NCBI RefSeq assembly: GCF_002245535.1 | Contig: NZ_NKCN01000010.1 | Location: 62,001-126,000 of the forward strand | DNA from: Mycobacterium lehmannii | GTDB lineage: Bacteria > Actinomycetota > Actinomycetes > Mycobacteriales > Mycobacteriaceae | Direction: 5' to 3' | DNA: 64,000 nt | Part shown: positions 1 to 7,632 of the stretch, piece by piece | How positions within the stretch are numbered: the first letter of the stretch is position 1 | Layout of the letters: every line of letters begins with the position of its first letter | The notes under the pieces: generated by a model | Database searches by the model: none | What the model saw: only the letters and a program-made list of their open reading frames with translations | What the model was told of the DNA's origin: nothing | Made by a program: the position numbers and the translations under genes

Positions 1-313
1 TCGCCACGCCGAGGCCGCCGAGAACCCGCGGCAGATTGGTGGATTTCGCGTAGACCCGCAGACCGGGCTTGGACACGCGGCGCAGGCCGGCGATGCTTCG
101 CTCCCGGCTGGGGCCGTACTTCAGTTGCACGACAAGCGACTTGCCGACCCGAGCATCCTCGGTCCGGTAATCGGCGATGTAGCCCTCTTTCTTCAAGATC
201 TCGGCGATGTTGGCCTTGAGCTTGGAGTGGGGCAGTGTCACCTCGTCGTGGTACGCCGAATTGGCGTTGCGCAGACGTGTCAAGAAGTCTGCGATCGGGT
301 CCGTCATAGTCAT
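1..313 (-). CDS. rpsH: 30S ribosomal protein S8 (partial, C-terminus beyond window)
   Basis: S8 binds the central domain of 16S rRNA and nucleates small-subunit assembly. The visible 104 residues begin [18 protein letters not shown] and continue through the KLK..IAEILK helix and the LKYG strand typical of S8. The family is about 132 residues, so roughly 28 C-terminal residues are missing at the window edge. ATG at 313 is preceded by AAAGGTG; a second in-frame ATG at 307 is an alternative start. It follows rpsN by 86 bp in the rplN operon. Confidence 0.95.
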   Translation of the reverse strand, partial: MTMTDPIADFLTRLRNANSAYHDEVTLPHSKLKANIAEILKKEGYIADYRTEDARVGKSLVVQLKYGPSRERSIAGLRRVSKPGLRVYAKSTNLPRVLGGLGVA

Positions 314-399
314 GACAGCCGGTTCACCTTTCTCGCGGTGGTTCCCGGTATCCGGGCCTACCGCAACCTGTTTGGTTGGTCTGGTCGGTTCGGGCTGGG

Positions 400-585
400 T
401 TACCAGCTGCTCTTCTGCACGCCGGGCAGTTCGCCGGCGTGTGCCATCTCGCGCAGGCAGATCCGGCACAGGCCGAACTTGCGGAAGACGGCGTGCGGCC
501 GCCCGCAGCGCTGGCAGCGGGTGTAGGCGCGCACCTTGAACTTCGGCTTCTTGTTGGCCTTGTTGACCAGTGCCTTCTTTGCCAT
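400..585 (-). CDS. rpsN: 30S ribosomal protein S14, zinc-binding type
   Basis: S14 sits in the head of the 30S subunit. The 61-residue protein has two CxxC pairs (CQRC and CRIC) that bind zinc, so it is the short C+ paralogue found inside the main ribosomal operon. Mycobacteria usually also carry a longer zinc-free S14 elsewhere that replaces it under zinc starvation. It starts 3 bp after the rplE stop, which implies tight co-translation. Confidence 0.96.
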   Translation of the reverse strand: MAKKALVNKANKKPKFKVRAYTRCQRCGRPHAVFRKFGLCRICLREMAHAGELPGVQKSSW

Positions 586-588
586 AAC

Positions 589-1161
589 TCAGTTCTCCTT
601 GAACGGAAAGCCCAGCGCCCGCAGCAGCGCTCGTCCTTCGTCGTCGGTCGTCGCCGTGGTGACGACGGTGATGTCCATGCCACGGGGGCGGTCGATGGAG
701 TCCACATCGATCTCGTGGAACACCGACTGCTCGGTGAGTCCGAAGGTGTAGTTGCCGGTGCCGTCGAACTGCTTGGGCGACAGCCCGCGGAAGTCGCGGA
801 TACGCGGCAGCGCAATCGAGATCAACCGGTCGAGGAATTCCCACATCCGGTCGCCGCGCAGCGTGACGCGGGCGCCGATCGGCATGCCCTCGCGAAGCTT
901 GAACTGGGCGATGGACTTACGCGCCCGGCGCACCTCCGGCTTCTGACCGGTGATCAGTGCGAGATCGTTGACCGCACCGTTGATCAGCTTCGCGTCACGG
1001 GCGGCGTCGCCGACGCCCATGTTGACGACGACCTTTACCACGCCGGGGATCTGCATGACGTTCGCGTAGCCGAACTCCTTGGCCAGCGCATCGCGGATCT
1101 CTTCGCGGTAGCGCTGCTTGAGGCGCGGCAGGGCCTTTGCGGTGTTTTCGACAGTGGTCAT
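589..1161 (-). CDS. rplE: 50S ribosomal protein L5
   Basis: L5 binds 5S rRNA and helps form the central protuberance and the bridge to S13. The 190-residue product has the family signature around VVNMGVGDA and RVTLRG, and ends in the usual [12 protein letters not shown] chose the ATG at 1161 (MTTVENTAK) over a longer open frame to 1224, because the extension is only antisense-biased sequence lying over rplX. It begins 1 bp after the rplX stop. Confidence 0.96.
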   Translation of the reverse strand: MTTVENTAKALPRLKQRYREEIRDALAKEFGYANVMQIPGVVKVVVNMGVGDAARDAKLINGAVNDLALITGQKPEVRRARKSIAQFKLREGMPIGARVTLRGDRMWEFLDRLISIALPRIRDFRGLSPKQFDGTGNYTFGLTEQSVFHEIDVDSIDRPRGMDITVVTTATTDDEGRALLRALGFPFKEN

Positions 1162-1162
1162 G

Positions 1163-1483
1163 TCAGTTGATGTCCTTGCCGTTGGTCTTGGCGATGCGGA
1201 CCTTCTTGCCGGTCTCCTCGTCAACCCGGTACGTGATGCGGGTCGGCTTGCCGTCGGAGTCGACGACCATCACATTGGAGACGTCGATCGGCGCCTCCTG
1301 GGTGACGATGCCGCCGGACTGTGCGCCGCGCTCGTTGCTCGACACCGCCGTGTGCTTCTTGATCCGGTTGACGCCCTCGACGAGGACTTTGTTGCGCGCC
1401 GGGTAGGCGACCAGCACCTTGCCCTTGGCGCCCTTGTCCTTGCCGGAGATGACGAGCACGGTGTCGCCCTTGTGGACCTTCAT
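1163..1483 (-). CDS. rplX: 50S ribosomal protein L24
   Basis: L24 is one of the two assembly-initiator proteins of the 50S subunit and contacts the 5' end of 23S rRNA. The 106-residue sequence starts [22 protein letters not shown], the KOW motif that defines the family, and has the usual length. It abuts rplN directly (rplN ends at 1484), so the two are co-translated. Confidence 0.96.
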   Translation of the reverse strand: MKVHKGDTVLVISGKDKGAKGKVLVAYPARNKVLVEGVNRIKKHTAVSSNERGAQSGGIVTQEAPIDVSNVMVVDSDGKPTRITYRVDEETGKKVRIAKTNGKDIN

Positions 1484-1852
1484 CTACAACACCTCCGGAG
1501 CAAGCGAGACGATCTTCATGAAGCGCTTCTCGCGCAGTTCGCGGCCGACCGGACCGAAGATGCGGGTACCGCGCGGGTCGTTGTCGGCCTTGATGATGAC
1601 GGCGGCGTTCTCGTCGAACTTGATGTAGCTTCCGTCGGCGCGACGGCGCTCCTTGACGGTGCGCACGATGACGGCCTTCACGATCTCGCCGCGCTTGACG
1701 TTGCCGCCGGGAATGGCTTCCTTTACGGTCGCCACGATGACATCGCCGATGCCGGCATAGCGCCGCGACGAGCCGCCGAGCACGCGGATGCACAGGATCT
1801 CCCTGGCGCCCGTGTTGTCGGCGACCTTGAGCCGCGATTCCTGCTGAATCAC
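1484..1852 (-). CDS. rplN: 50S ribosomal protein L14
   Basis: L14 lies at the subunit interface near the elongation-factor binding site. The 122-residue product starts [19 protein letters not shown] and ends [11 protein letters not shown], a full-length match to the family. It is the first gene of the second ribosomal operon here (rplN-rplX-rplE-rpsN-rpsH). The operon has its own promoter because a non-ribosomal block separates it from the S10 operon. Confidence 0.97.
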   Translation of the reverse strand: MIQQESRLKVADNTGAREILCIRVLGGSSRRYAGIGDVIVATVKEAIPGGNVKRGEIVKAVIVRTVKERRRADGSYIKFDENAAVIIKADNDPRGTRIFGPVGRELREKRFMKIVSLAPEVL

Positions 1853-1983
1853 TCGATCTCCTCGACCTGGTTTTTGTATGCACGCCAGATACCGACCTGG
1901 ACGTACGCGGTCTTGCTGTCACCGAAAGGCACGCGGGGCCCGCCGCACGCGACTGGCCGAGGTCTGCCCAAGGCAACCGCTTG

Positions 1984-2012
1984 ATTCTATGGGAGGACCT
2001 GCAGGAAGCCAA
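1984..2012 (-). promoter_or_regulatory. Putative promoter of the rplN operon
   Basis: On the minus strand TTGGCT (2007-2012) and TAGAAT (1984-1989) are separated by exactly 17 bp, a good SigA-type pair. Transcription would start near 1977, giving a leader of about 125 nt before rplN. The TTTGG at the -35 element also occurs in the rpsJ and rpsL promoters of this window. The rest of the 305-bp space (1853-2157) holds only a REP-like hairpin. No start site was measured. Confidence 0.6.
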
Positions 2013-2041
2013 ATCGTCGCTGATCACGCCCTCCCCTGCGG

Positions 2042-2103
2042 CGCGAGCGTGCGTGTTTGTCGACGACCCGCCGCGGATTCTCGACGCTTTTCGCACGCTC
2101 GCG
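2042..2103. repeat. REP-like dispersed hairpin element, copy A
   Basis: Perfect 12-bp inverted arms CGCGAGCGTGCG (2042-2053) and CGCACGCTCGCG (2092-2103) enclose a 38-bp middle containing GTGTTTGT and CCGCCGCGG. The same layout recurs at 37401-37456 and 55558-55621. It lies just downstream of the lipoprotein gene and upstream of the rplN promoter. It may work as a transcript end or mRNA stabiliser, or simply be a dispersed repeat. Confidence 0.7.
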
Positions 2104-2157
2104 GGACCCCGAGCGTCCTGTAATCAGCGACGTCGTTTCGACTCGATGGGTGATCGC

Positions 2158-2844
2158 TCAGGGAATGACGATGCCGAACTCCCCCAGCAGCGGCGAGCCG
2201 AGCGGGTCGAAGCCCGCCGTCTGGGCGGGAGCTTCGACGTGCACCGCCACCAGGTAGTCGCCGGTGCTCGTCGGGATATGGGCGAGCCGGTCGCCGAACT
2301 GCACCGCGGGTCCCGGCGAGCCCGCCCACGACCCGAGCAGCTTCTGACCGCTGTAGCCGCACAGTTCGGCCGGCAGCACGCTCAGCGTGCTGATATCGGC
2401 TGCCGCCACAGCGTCGTCGGCATAGCGTTCGAACGCTTCGGCCGGCGGCAGCGTCGTCTCGGCAATGGTGACCGTCGCCCACATCCCGTCCGGCCCGGTC
2501 AGCCGCAGCGCGACATCCCCCTGTCCCGCCGCCGTGAACCATCCCGCCGGTAGAGCCACCGTGATCTTGGGCGCCGCCGGATCAGGCACCGCGGCCGACA
2601 CCTGATCGGGGTGCGGCGTGCCGCAAGCGCGATCGGCCGCCGACGGTTGTGGGGTCGGCACGATGCCCGGCTGGGCGGTGTCAACCGGCGGGTCGGACGG
2701 CGCGGTCGACGGCGGCGTCGCGGTGGCGGAGATCGTCGTGTCGGAGACGACGGCCTCTTCTGCGATCGGTACGCCTTCGCTGTTGTCGACACACGCGGTC
2801 AGCAGCCACGTCAGAGCGATCGCCTGCCCCACGGCGTACTTCAT
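2158..2844 (-). CDS. Putative secreted lipoprotein, function unknown
   Basis: The 228-residue product starts MKYAVGQAIALTWLLTAC, a short signal peptide ending in an LTAC lipobox, so it should be lipidated and attached to the outer face of the membrane. A Thr/Ser/Pro-rich linker follows (about residues 30-70), then a globular domain with AGWFTA and LCGYSGQKLLG, reminiscent of the mycobacterial LpqN/LpqT-type folds. That resemblance is weak. ATG at 2844 is chosen because it gives the lipobox at normal distance. It follows the sulfatase gene by about 30 bp on the same strand and may be co-transcribed. Confidence 0.75.
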   Translation of the reverse strand: MKYAVGQAIALTWLLTACVDNSEGVPIAEEAVVSDTTISATATPPSTAPSDPPVDTAQPGIVPTPQPSAADRACGTPHPDQVSAAVPDPAAPKITVALPAGWFTAAGQGDVALRLTGPDGMWATVTIAETTLPPAEAFERYADDAVAAADISTLSVLPAELCGYSGQKLLGSWAGSPGPAVQFGDRLAHIPTSTGDYLVAVHVEAPAQTAGFDPLGSPLLGEFGIVIP

Positions 2845-2875
2845 CGAAACCGTACCGCCTCCATGCTCGGTGTGA

Positions 2876-5227
2876 TCAGTCCTTCGCGAAGGCGCGCGCG
2901 AACTCCCTCTCCAGGTCCAGATACGGCTTGCCCGAGACGTCGATGTTGACCTCGACGATGGTGCCACCGGTGAACGCAAACGGCGGCCTGTACGAGCCCG
3001 AAACCGGAGATCCGGCGTTCCTGCCGATGCTCAGACTCGCGCCGGCGAGCCCGAACGTCCCCGGATGGACGCGCATTTCGCGCAACGTCGCGACCTGCTG
3101 GTCATCGATATACAAAGCCGCGTCTCCGATCGGGGTGTGGCTGCCCTCGGCGGTTCCGGTGCGCACATACGCGACCCCGAACGAGTGCCGCCCCAACGGC
3201 ACCGCATCCGGCGACGACATTCGCTGCTCGTCCTCGCCCAGGAAGTTGTACACGTAATGAAGCCGCCCGTCCTGCACGAACATCACGTGACCGCCGTGCG
3301 CGCCACCGTGTTTGAAGATCACGCCTTCGGCGCCCGACGTGTCGATCACCATCTCGGCCATGGCCGCGAACGACCGCCCTTGTATCTCGACCGCGGCTCC
3401 CATTCCGACGTCGGCGGTGCCGGGGTAGTACCGGTACGAGTCGCGCCGGCCCGCCACCCCCGGCCGCCACCGCGAAATGGTGTCGAAAATGTTCAGGTCG
3501 CCAAGCGGCAGGCCGTTGTACTTGTCGGCCTCGGCGAACCACAGCTTGGTGAGTTCTTCGAGCTTGTCCGGGTTTTCGGCGGCCAGGTCGTGGCACTGAC
3601 TGCGGTCGGCTTCGATATGGAACAGCTCCCATCGGTCGCTGTCGAAATGTGACCAACCTGCCGGTGATGCGGCGTGCACGGTGTTGGCGAACCAGCCGTC
3701 GTGCCAGATCCCCCGTGTGCCGAGCATCGTGTAGAACTGCGTGCGCTTGTCGGTTGCCGCCGACGAATCCCGCAGTGCCGCCTCGAAACTCACCCCGTCC
3801 AGCGGCTTCTGGGGCACTCCTTTGACCGTGTCGGGCGGGGTGATGCCGAGGAGCTGATAGATCGTCGGTGTGACGTCGCAGACGTTGATGTAGCTGTCTA
3901 GCACCTCGCCGTGTGCGGCGATCCCCTTGGGCCAGGAGACGATTGCGGGGTCCGCGATCCCTCCTTCGTGTGAGGCGTAGCGCTTGAAAAGCTTGTACGG
4001 GGCGTTGAACGCCATCGCCCAGCCGGTCGGATAGTGGTTGTAGGTCTCCGGGCCGCCGAGGTTGTCGATGAGACGGAGGCCGTCCTCGACGGTGTCGATG
4101 TATCCGTTGAAGAACTTGACCTCGTTCACCGAGCCATTCGGGCCGCCCTCGCCGCTCGCGCCGTTGTCGGAGATGACGACGATGATCGTGTTGTCGAGCT
4201 GACCCGAGTCCTCCAGATAGTCGATGATGCGACCGATCTGCGCATCGGTGTAGGACAGGAATCCGGCGAACACTTCGGCCATGCGCGCGAAAAGGCGCTT
4301 CTCGTCGTCGCCGAGCTCGTCCCATGGCCGCACCGTGTCCTGTGTCGGCCACGGTTCACCGTTGGGCCCCTTGACGTCTCCGTACGGATTGATCGGCGAG
4401 AGTTCAGTGTCGGAGGGCACGATGCCGAGCTTCTTCTGGTTGTCCAGCACGATCTCGCGGTATCGCTCGTAGCCCATGTCGAACTTGCCGGCGTAGCGGT
4501 CGGCCCACTCGGCGAAGACGTGATGCGGGGCGTGTCCGGCTCCTGGGCAGACGTACGAGAACCACGGCTTGTCCGGTGCGATCACCTTCGCATCGCGGAT
4601 GAACTCGATGGTTTTGTCTGCCAAATCCTTTGACAGGTGGTAACCCTCCTCTGGTGCGGCCGGCGGCGCGACGGGGTGGTTGTCGTAGACCAGCTCCGGG
4701 TACCACTGATCGGTTTCGCCGCCCATGAACCCGTAGAACCGCTCGAAGCCGCGCGACAGGGGCCAATGTCGTTTGGTGGAGGCCAGATTCGACTCCTCGA
4801 GCGGCGTCAGATGCCACTTGCCGACGCAATAGGTGTTGTATCCGTGTTCGGCCAGCACTTCGGACAGGAGCGCGGTGTCGAACGGGATCCGCCCGTTGCA
4901 GCCGGGGAAGCCTTCGGTGAACTCCTCGATGGTCGCCATGCCGACGGTCGTCGGGTTGCGGCCGGTCAACAGGGACGCCCTGGTCGGCGAGCAGAGCGCG
5001 GTGGTGTGGAACTGCGACAGTCGAACGCCGCGTTCGGCGATACGGCTCATCGTGGGCATCTCGACGAGGCCGCCGAAGCAGTCCCATGTGGCGATACCGA
5101 TGTCGTCCCAGACGAGGTAGAGCACGTTGGGGGCGCCTTCGGGGGCGGTCGGTGCAGCGTACGGGCCCCAGTCCGGTTCCGAGTCGCGAATGTCGAGTTC
5201 GATCTTGCCGTTGAATTCGGTTGCCAT
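2876..5227 (-). CDS. atsA: Type I (formylglycine) sulfatase, AtsA family
   Basis: This 783-residue enzyme should hydrolyse sulfate esters. The core motif C79-S-P-T-R followed by ASLLTGR is the type I sulfatase signature, in which the Cys is converted to formylglycine. The metal-binding Asp pair (WDDIG, residues 41-42) and the K-W-H (GKWHL) motif are present. Length and the C-terminal beta domain match mycobacterial AtsA/AtsD. No export signal is visible, so it is probably cytosolic. In M. tuberculosis atsA is followed by the formylglycine-generating enzyme gene; here no such gene lies beside it. The substrate cannot be read from sequence. Confidence 0.92.
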   Translation of the reverse strand: MATEFNGKIELDIRDSEPDWGPYAAPTAPEGAPNVLYLVWDDIGIATWDCFGGLVEMPTMSRIAERGVRLSQFHTTALCSPTRASLLTGRNPTTVGMATIEEFTEGFPGCNGRIPFDTALLSEVLAEHGYNTYCVGKWHLTPLEESNLASTKRHWPLSRGFERFYGFMGGETDQWYPELVYDNHPVAPPAAPEEGYHLSKDLADKTIEFIRDAKVIAPDKPWFSYVCPGAGHAPHHVFAEWADRYAGKFDMGYERYREIVLDNQKKLGIVPSDTELSPINPYGDVKGPNGEPWPTQDTVRPWDELGDDEKRLFARMAEVFAGFLSYTDAQIGRIIDYLEDSGQLDNTIIVVISDNGASGEGGPNGSVNEVKFFNGYIDTVEDGLRLIDNLGGPETYNHYPTGWAMAFNAPYKLFKRYASHEGGIADPAIVSWPKGIAAHGEVLDSYINVCDVTPTIYQLLGITPPDTVKGVPQKPLDGVSFEAALRDSSAATDKRTQFYTMLGTRGIWHDGWFANTVHAASPAGWSHFDSDRWELFHIEADRSQCHDLAAENPDKLEELTKLWFAEADKYNGLPLGDLNIFDTISRWRPGVAGRRDSYRYYPGTADVGMGAAVEIQGRSFAAMAEMVIDTSGAEGVIFKHGGAHGGHVMFVQDGRLHYVYNFLGEDEQRMSSPDAVPLGRHSFGVAYVRTGTAEGSHTPIGDAALYIDDQQVATLREMRVHPGTFGLAGASLSIGRNAGSPVSGSYRPPFAFTGGTIVEVNIDVSGKPYLDLEREFARAFAKD

Positions 5228-5269
5228 GCCCAGCCTTGTCCGGTGTCGCGTCGCAGTGTGGCCCGGAGA

Positions 5270-5953
5270 TTACACGTGGGGTGTCTCGGTTAGCTGACGA
5301 TTCGACGACGACGCCGTCACCGCCCGTCTGGTCAGCCACCACTGAACAATTCCGAGAGGAACCGTCCACCCCAGCCATGCACCGACTCCGGCTGCAAACC
5401 ATTGGAAATGTTCGGCATTGCCACCAAAGACGTTGTCCTGCAACGGTCGAAAGGAGACATAGATGACAGGCGTCCAGATTCGGTTGGTGATGACAGACAG
5501 TGCCAGCGCCGCGCTGCGCACCATGTTCCGCCGGTGCTCGGAGATAAGGCGACTCCGGGCCGCGGCATAGCCCCTCGCGGTGAACCACAGCCACAACGCG
5601 CCCAACGTCACGTTGCTGACAGCCAAAAGTGGTCCGAACGGAGTGACCGCGCCGATCACCATCGCGGACACGGCGGCCGGAAGTGCAGCGACGACGTAGA
5701 CGCGACCGCAACGGCGATGCAGTGCGGGGTGAGAAGTACGAAGCCGAGGCCAGATCTGCACCACCGCCGCGACCATCGCGACGCTCGCGAACATGACGTG
5801 AAACACCAACAGCGGGTAGTGCAGCCAGAACGTGGCAGGCACCCGGGTGCCGCCGGCCAGATACGGGGGTACGGAGAAGCCCAGAAAGCACGCCACGACG
5901 ACTGCGAGTGCAAGCGCCCACCGGTGAGAAGTATGACGAGATGCGTATGACAT
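5270..5953 (-). CDS. DUF2306-type integral membrane protein
   Basis: The 227-residue product has about five hydrophobic helices and a conserved-looking loop, PALHRRCGRVYV, between helices 2 and 3, typical of DUF2306 proteins of unknown function. ATG at 5953 is chosen because a -10 box (TACGCT, 5962-5967) lies only 8 nt upstream, as expected for a leaderless mRNA. An ATG at 6007 would overlap the divergent TetR promoter. Two palindromes that look like TetR operators cover this start and the promoter, so the neighbouring TetR protein probably controls it. Confidence 0.75.
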   Translation of the reverse strand: MSYASRHTSHRWALALAVVVACFLGFSVPPYLAGGTRVPATFWLHYPLLVFHVMFASVAMVAAVVQIWPRLRTSHPALHRRCGRVYVVAALPAAVSAMVIGAVTPFGPLLAVSNVTLGALWLWFTARGYAAARSRLISEHRRNMVRSAALALSVITNRIWTPVIYVSFRPLQDNVFGGNAEHFQWFAAGVGAWLGWTVPLGIVQWWLTRRAVTASSSNRQLTETPHV

Positions 5954-5977
5954 ACGCACAGAGCGTACGGCATACGC
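5943..5977. promoter_or_regulatory. Tandem TetR-type operators in the divergent DUF2306/tetR promoter
   Basis: Two 15-bp inverted repeats, GCGTATG-A-CATACGC (5943-5957, perfect) and GCGTACG-G-CATACGC (5963-5977, one mismatch), have centres exactly 20 bp apart, two helical turns. The second overlaps the -10 and spacer of the DUF2306 promoter (TGGACA 5984-5989, 16 bp, TACGCT 5962-5967). The first covers the DUF2306 start codon. This is a strong candidate binding array for the adjacent TetR repressor. Confidence 0.7.
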
Positions 5978-6009
5978 GCTCGATGTCCAGTGGCTTAGGC
6001 TGACCATCG

Positions 6010-6699
6010 ATGAGCGAATCCCTACCGCGTGCACTGAAGCTCCTCTGGAATGAGCCGAGCGAGCCCGCACGCTCCACTGGGCTGAACCGGGAGCGCATTG
6101 TGCGCACCGCCGTTGAACTGGCCGACGCCGACGGTCTGGACGCACTGTCCATGGCCCGACTGGCCGAGCGTCTGGGGTGCGGCACGATGTCGCTGTACCG
6201 ACATGTCGCCAACAAGGACGAGCTCGTGATCTTCATGTCGGCTGTTGCGGTCGGCCGTCCACCAACCGGTGCGCCCGCCAATTGGGCTGAGGCACTGACG
6301 AATTGGGCAGACGGATTGTGGTACGTCTACCACCGGCACCCGTGGGTGTTACAGGCCGTGTCTGCCGGGCCGCCGGCCGATCCGGGCCAGGTGGCGTGGC
6401 TGGACGCGGGGCTGGCCGCCCTCGCCGACACCGGGCTCAGCGAGCGTGACAAGTTCGCCGCGGTCATGGCGGTCCTGCACTTCGTCCGTGGCGCAGCGGC
6501 AGCCGACATCGAGGCTGGTCGAACCGATTGGCCGGGCTATCCGGCGCTCCTTCGGGGCCTGCTCGACCCGGAGAAGTTCCCGGCACTGGCCGCAGCGCTG
6601 CATGAGGGTGTCTTCGACCCCACCGACAACGACCCTTCCGCCGACTTCCGTTCCGGATTGGGTCAACTGCTCGACGGCATCGCCACCAGGATCGGTTAG
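6010..6699 (+). CDS. TetR/AcrR family transcriptional regulator
   Basis: The 229-residue repressor has a classic N-terminal helix-turn-helix (about residues 25-70; SMARLAERLGCGTMSLYRHV) and a C-terminal helical ligand domain of the larger TetR_C type. A TAGGCT box (5996-6001) lies 8 nt before the ATG, so translation may be leaderless. It is divergent from the DUF2306 membrane protein and the pair share tandem operators, so autoregulation and control of that gene are likely. The ligand is unknown. Confidence 0.88.
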   Translation: MSESLPRALKLLWNEPSEPARSTGLNRERIVRTAVELADADGLDALSMARLAERLGCGTMSLYRHVANKDELVIFMSAVAVGRPPTGAPANWAEALTNWADGLWYVYHRHPWVLQAVSAGPPADPGQVAWLDAGLAALADTGLSERDKFAAVMAVLHFVRGAAAADIEAGRTDWPGYPALLRGLLDPEKFPALAAALHEGVFDPTDNDPSADFRSGLGQLLDGIATRIG

Positions 6700-6777
6700 C
6701 GGACGCGACGACGCCCGCGACCGGTGGATATTCGACCAACACGTGCAGATCGGCCAATTCGTATACCGTTTCGCATT

Positions 6778-7497
6778 GTGACTCGCTCGTTTCGGCGTTT
6801 CGATGAGTGGCTCAACCGCCAACTCGAAGAATGCGCACGCAATGCCGGCACGGACGTGGAAACCTACGTCGCACGTGCGGTCGCAGCACAAATGGTCGCC
6901 GACCAGATGCGCACAAACGTCTCGGCGAAGGAACTGCTCTCGCACCTGTCCGAATCAGGAGTGCTGAACAGCGATGCCATGCCGGACGTGTCGACGGTGG
7001 TAAACGACCCCGATCGACTGAGCTCACTGCGCTCGACCGGACTACTCGACTCGCCGCCGGACCCTGCCTATGACCGGATCTCCCGAGCGGCCGCAGAAGC
7101 GCTGGGGACCCCGTTTGCGGCGGTGAGCCTGGTCGATGCCGACCGTACGTTCTACAAGAGCACCGCCGGGATGGGCAAGCTCTCGATCGAGGACCGAGCG
7201 ATGCCGTTCGACCAATCCATCTGCCAGTACACCGTGGCCGATGGAGCCGCTCTGGTCATCGAAGACGCACGGACCGACCCCGTGTTCATGAACCACCCCG
7301 TGGTGCGCGGCGGTGCGATGGCCGCCTACCTCGGCATACCCCTGATCGATCAAGATGGCCACGCGATCGGCACGCTGTGTGTGTCCGACAGCAAGCCAAG
7401 GCAGTGGAGCACCGGCCATGTCCAGATTTTGAGCGACCTCGCGCAACTGACTACGGAACGAATTTTCAGCGTCCCTCCCACTTCAAACGCCCGATAA
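6778..7497 (+). CDS. GAF-domain protein
   Basis: Product of about 239 residues. The N-terminal 70 residues are helical and charged. The rest is a GAF domain (about residues 80-235) with AAVSLVDADRTFYKS, CQYTVADGAALVIEDAR and YLGIPLIDQDGHAIGTLCV, as in sensor proteins that bind small molecules. No kinase or output domain is attached. I prefer GTG at 6778, because TATACC (6762-6767) lies 10 nt upstream; GTG at 6724 would add 18 residues. It lies between a TetR gene and a sugar-phosphate transferase on the same strand. The signal it senses is unknown. Confidence 0.75.
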   Translation: MTRSFRRFDEWLNRQLEECARNAGTDVETYVARAVAAQMVADQMRTNVSAKELLSHLSESGVLNSDAMPDVSTVVNDPDRLSSLRSTGLLDSPPDPAYDRISRAAAEALGTPFAAVSLVDADRTFYKSTAGMGKLSIEDRAMPFDQSICQYTVADGAALVIEDARTDPVFMNHPVVRGGAMAAYLGIPLIDQDGHAIGTLCVSDSKPRQWSTGHVQILSDLAQLTTERIFSVPPTSNAR

Positions 7498-7632
7498 CGG
7501 AACTTCAGCAAACCTGGATATCCGTGGTACGCCAACGCGCGTGTTCAACGATTGCCGTGACTGCGCTTTTTGAGATCGGGGTCGGTACAGTGCATCTAAC
7601 ATAGTTGCCAGTTCCGTCCGAGAGAGTGATAA

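Noticed and set aside
4404..6281. Very long open frame antisense or out of phase to the sulfatase and TetR genes
   Set aside because: GC-rich third positions keep shadow frames open; the translation is Arg/Pro-rich without motifs, while the sulfatase and TetR frames are clear.
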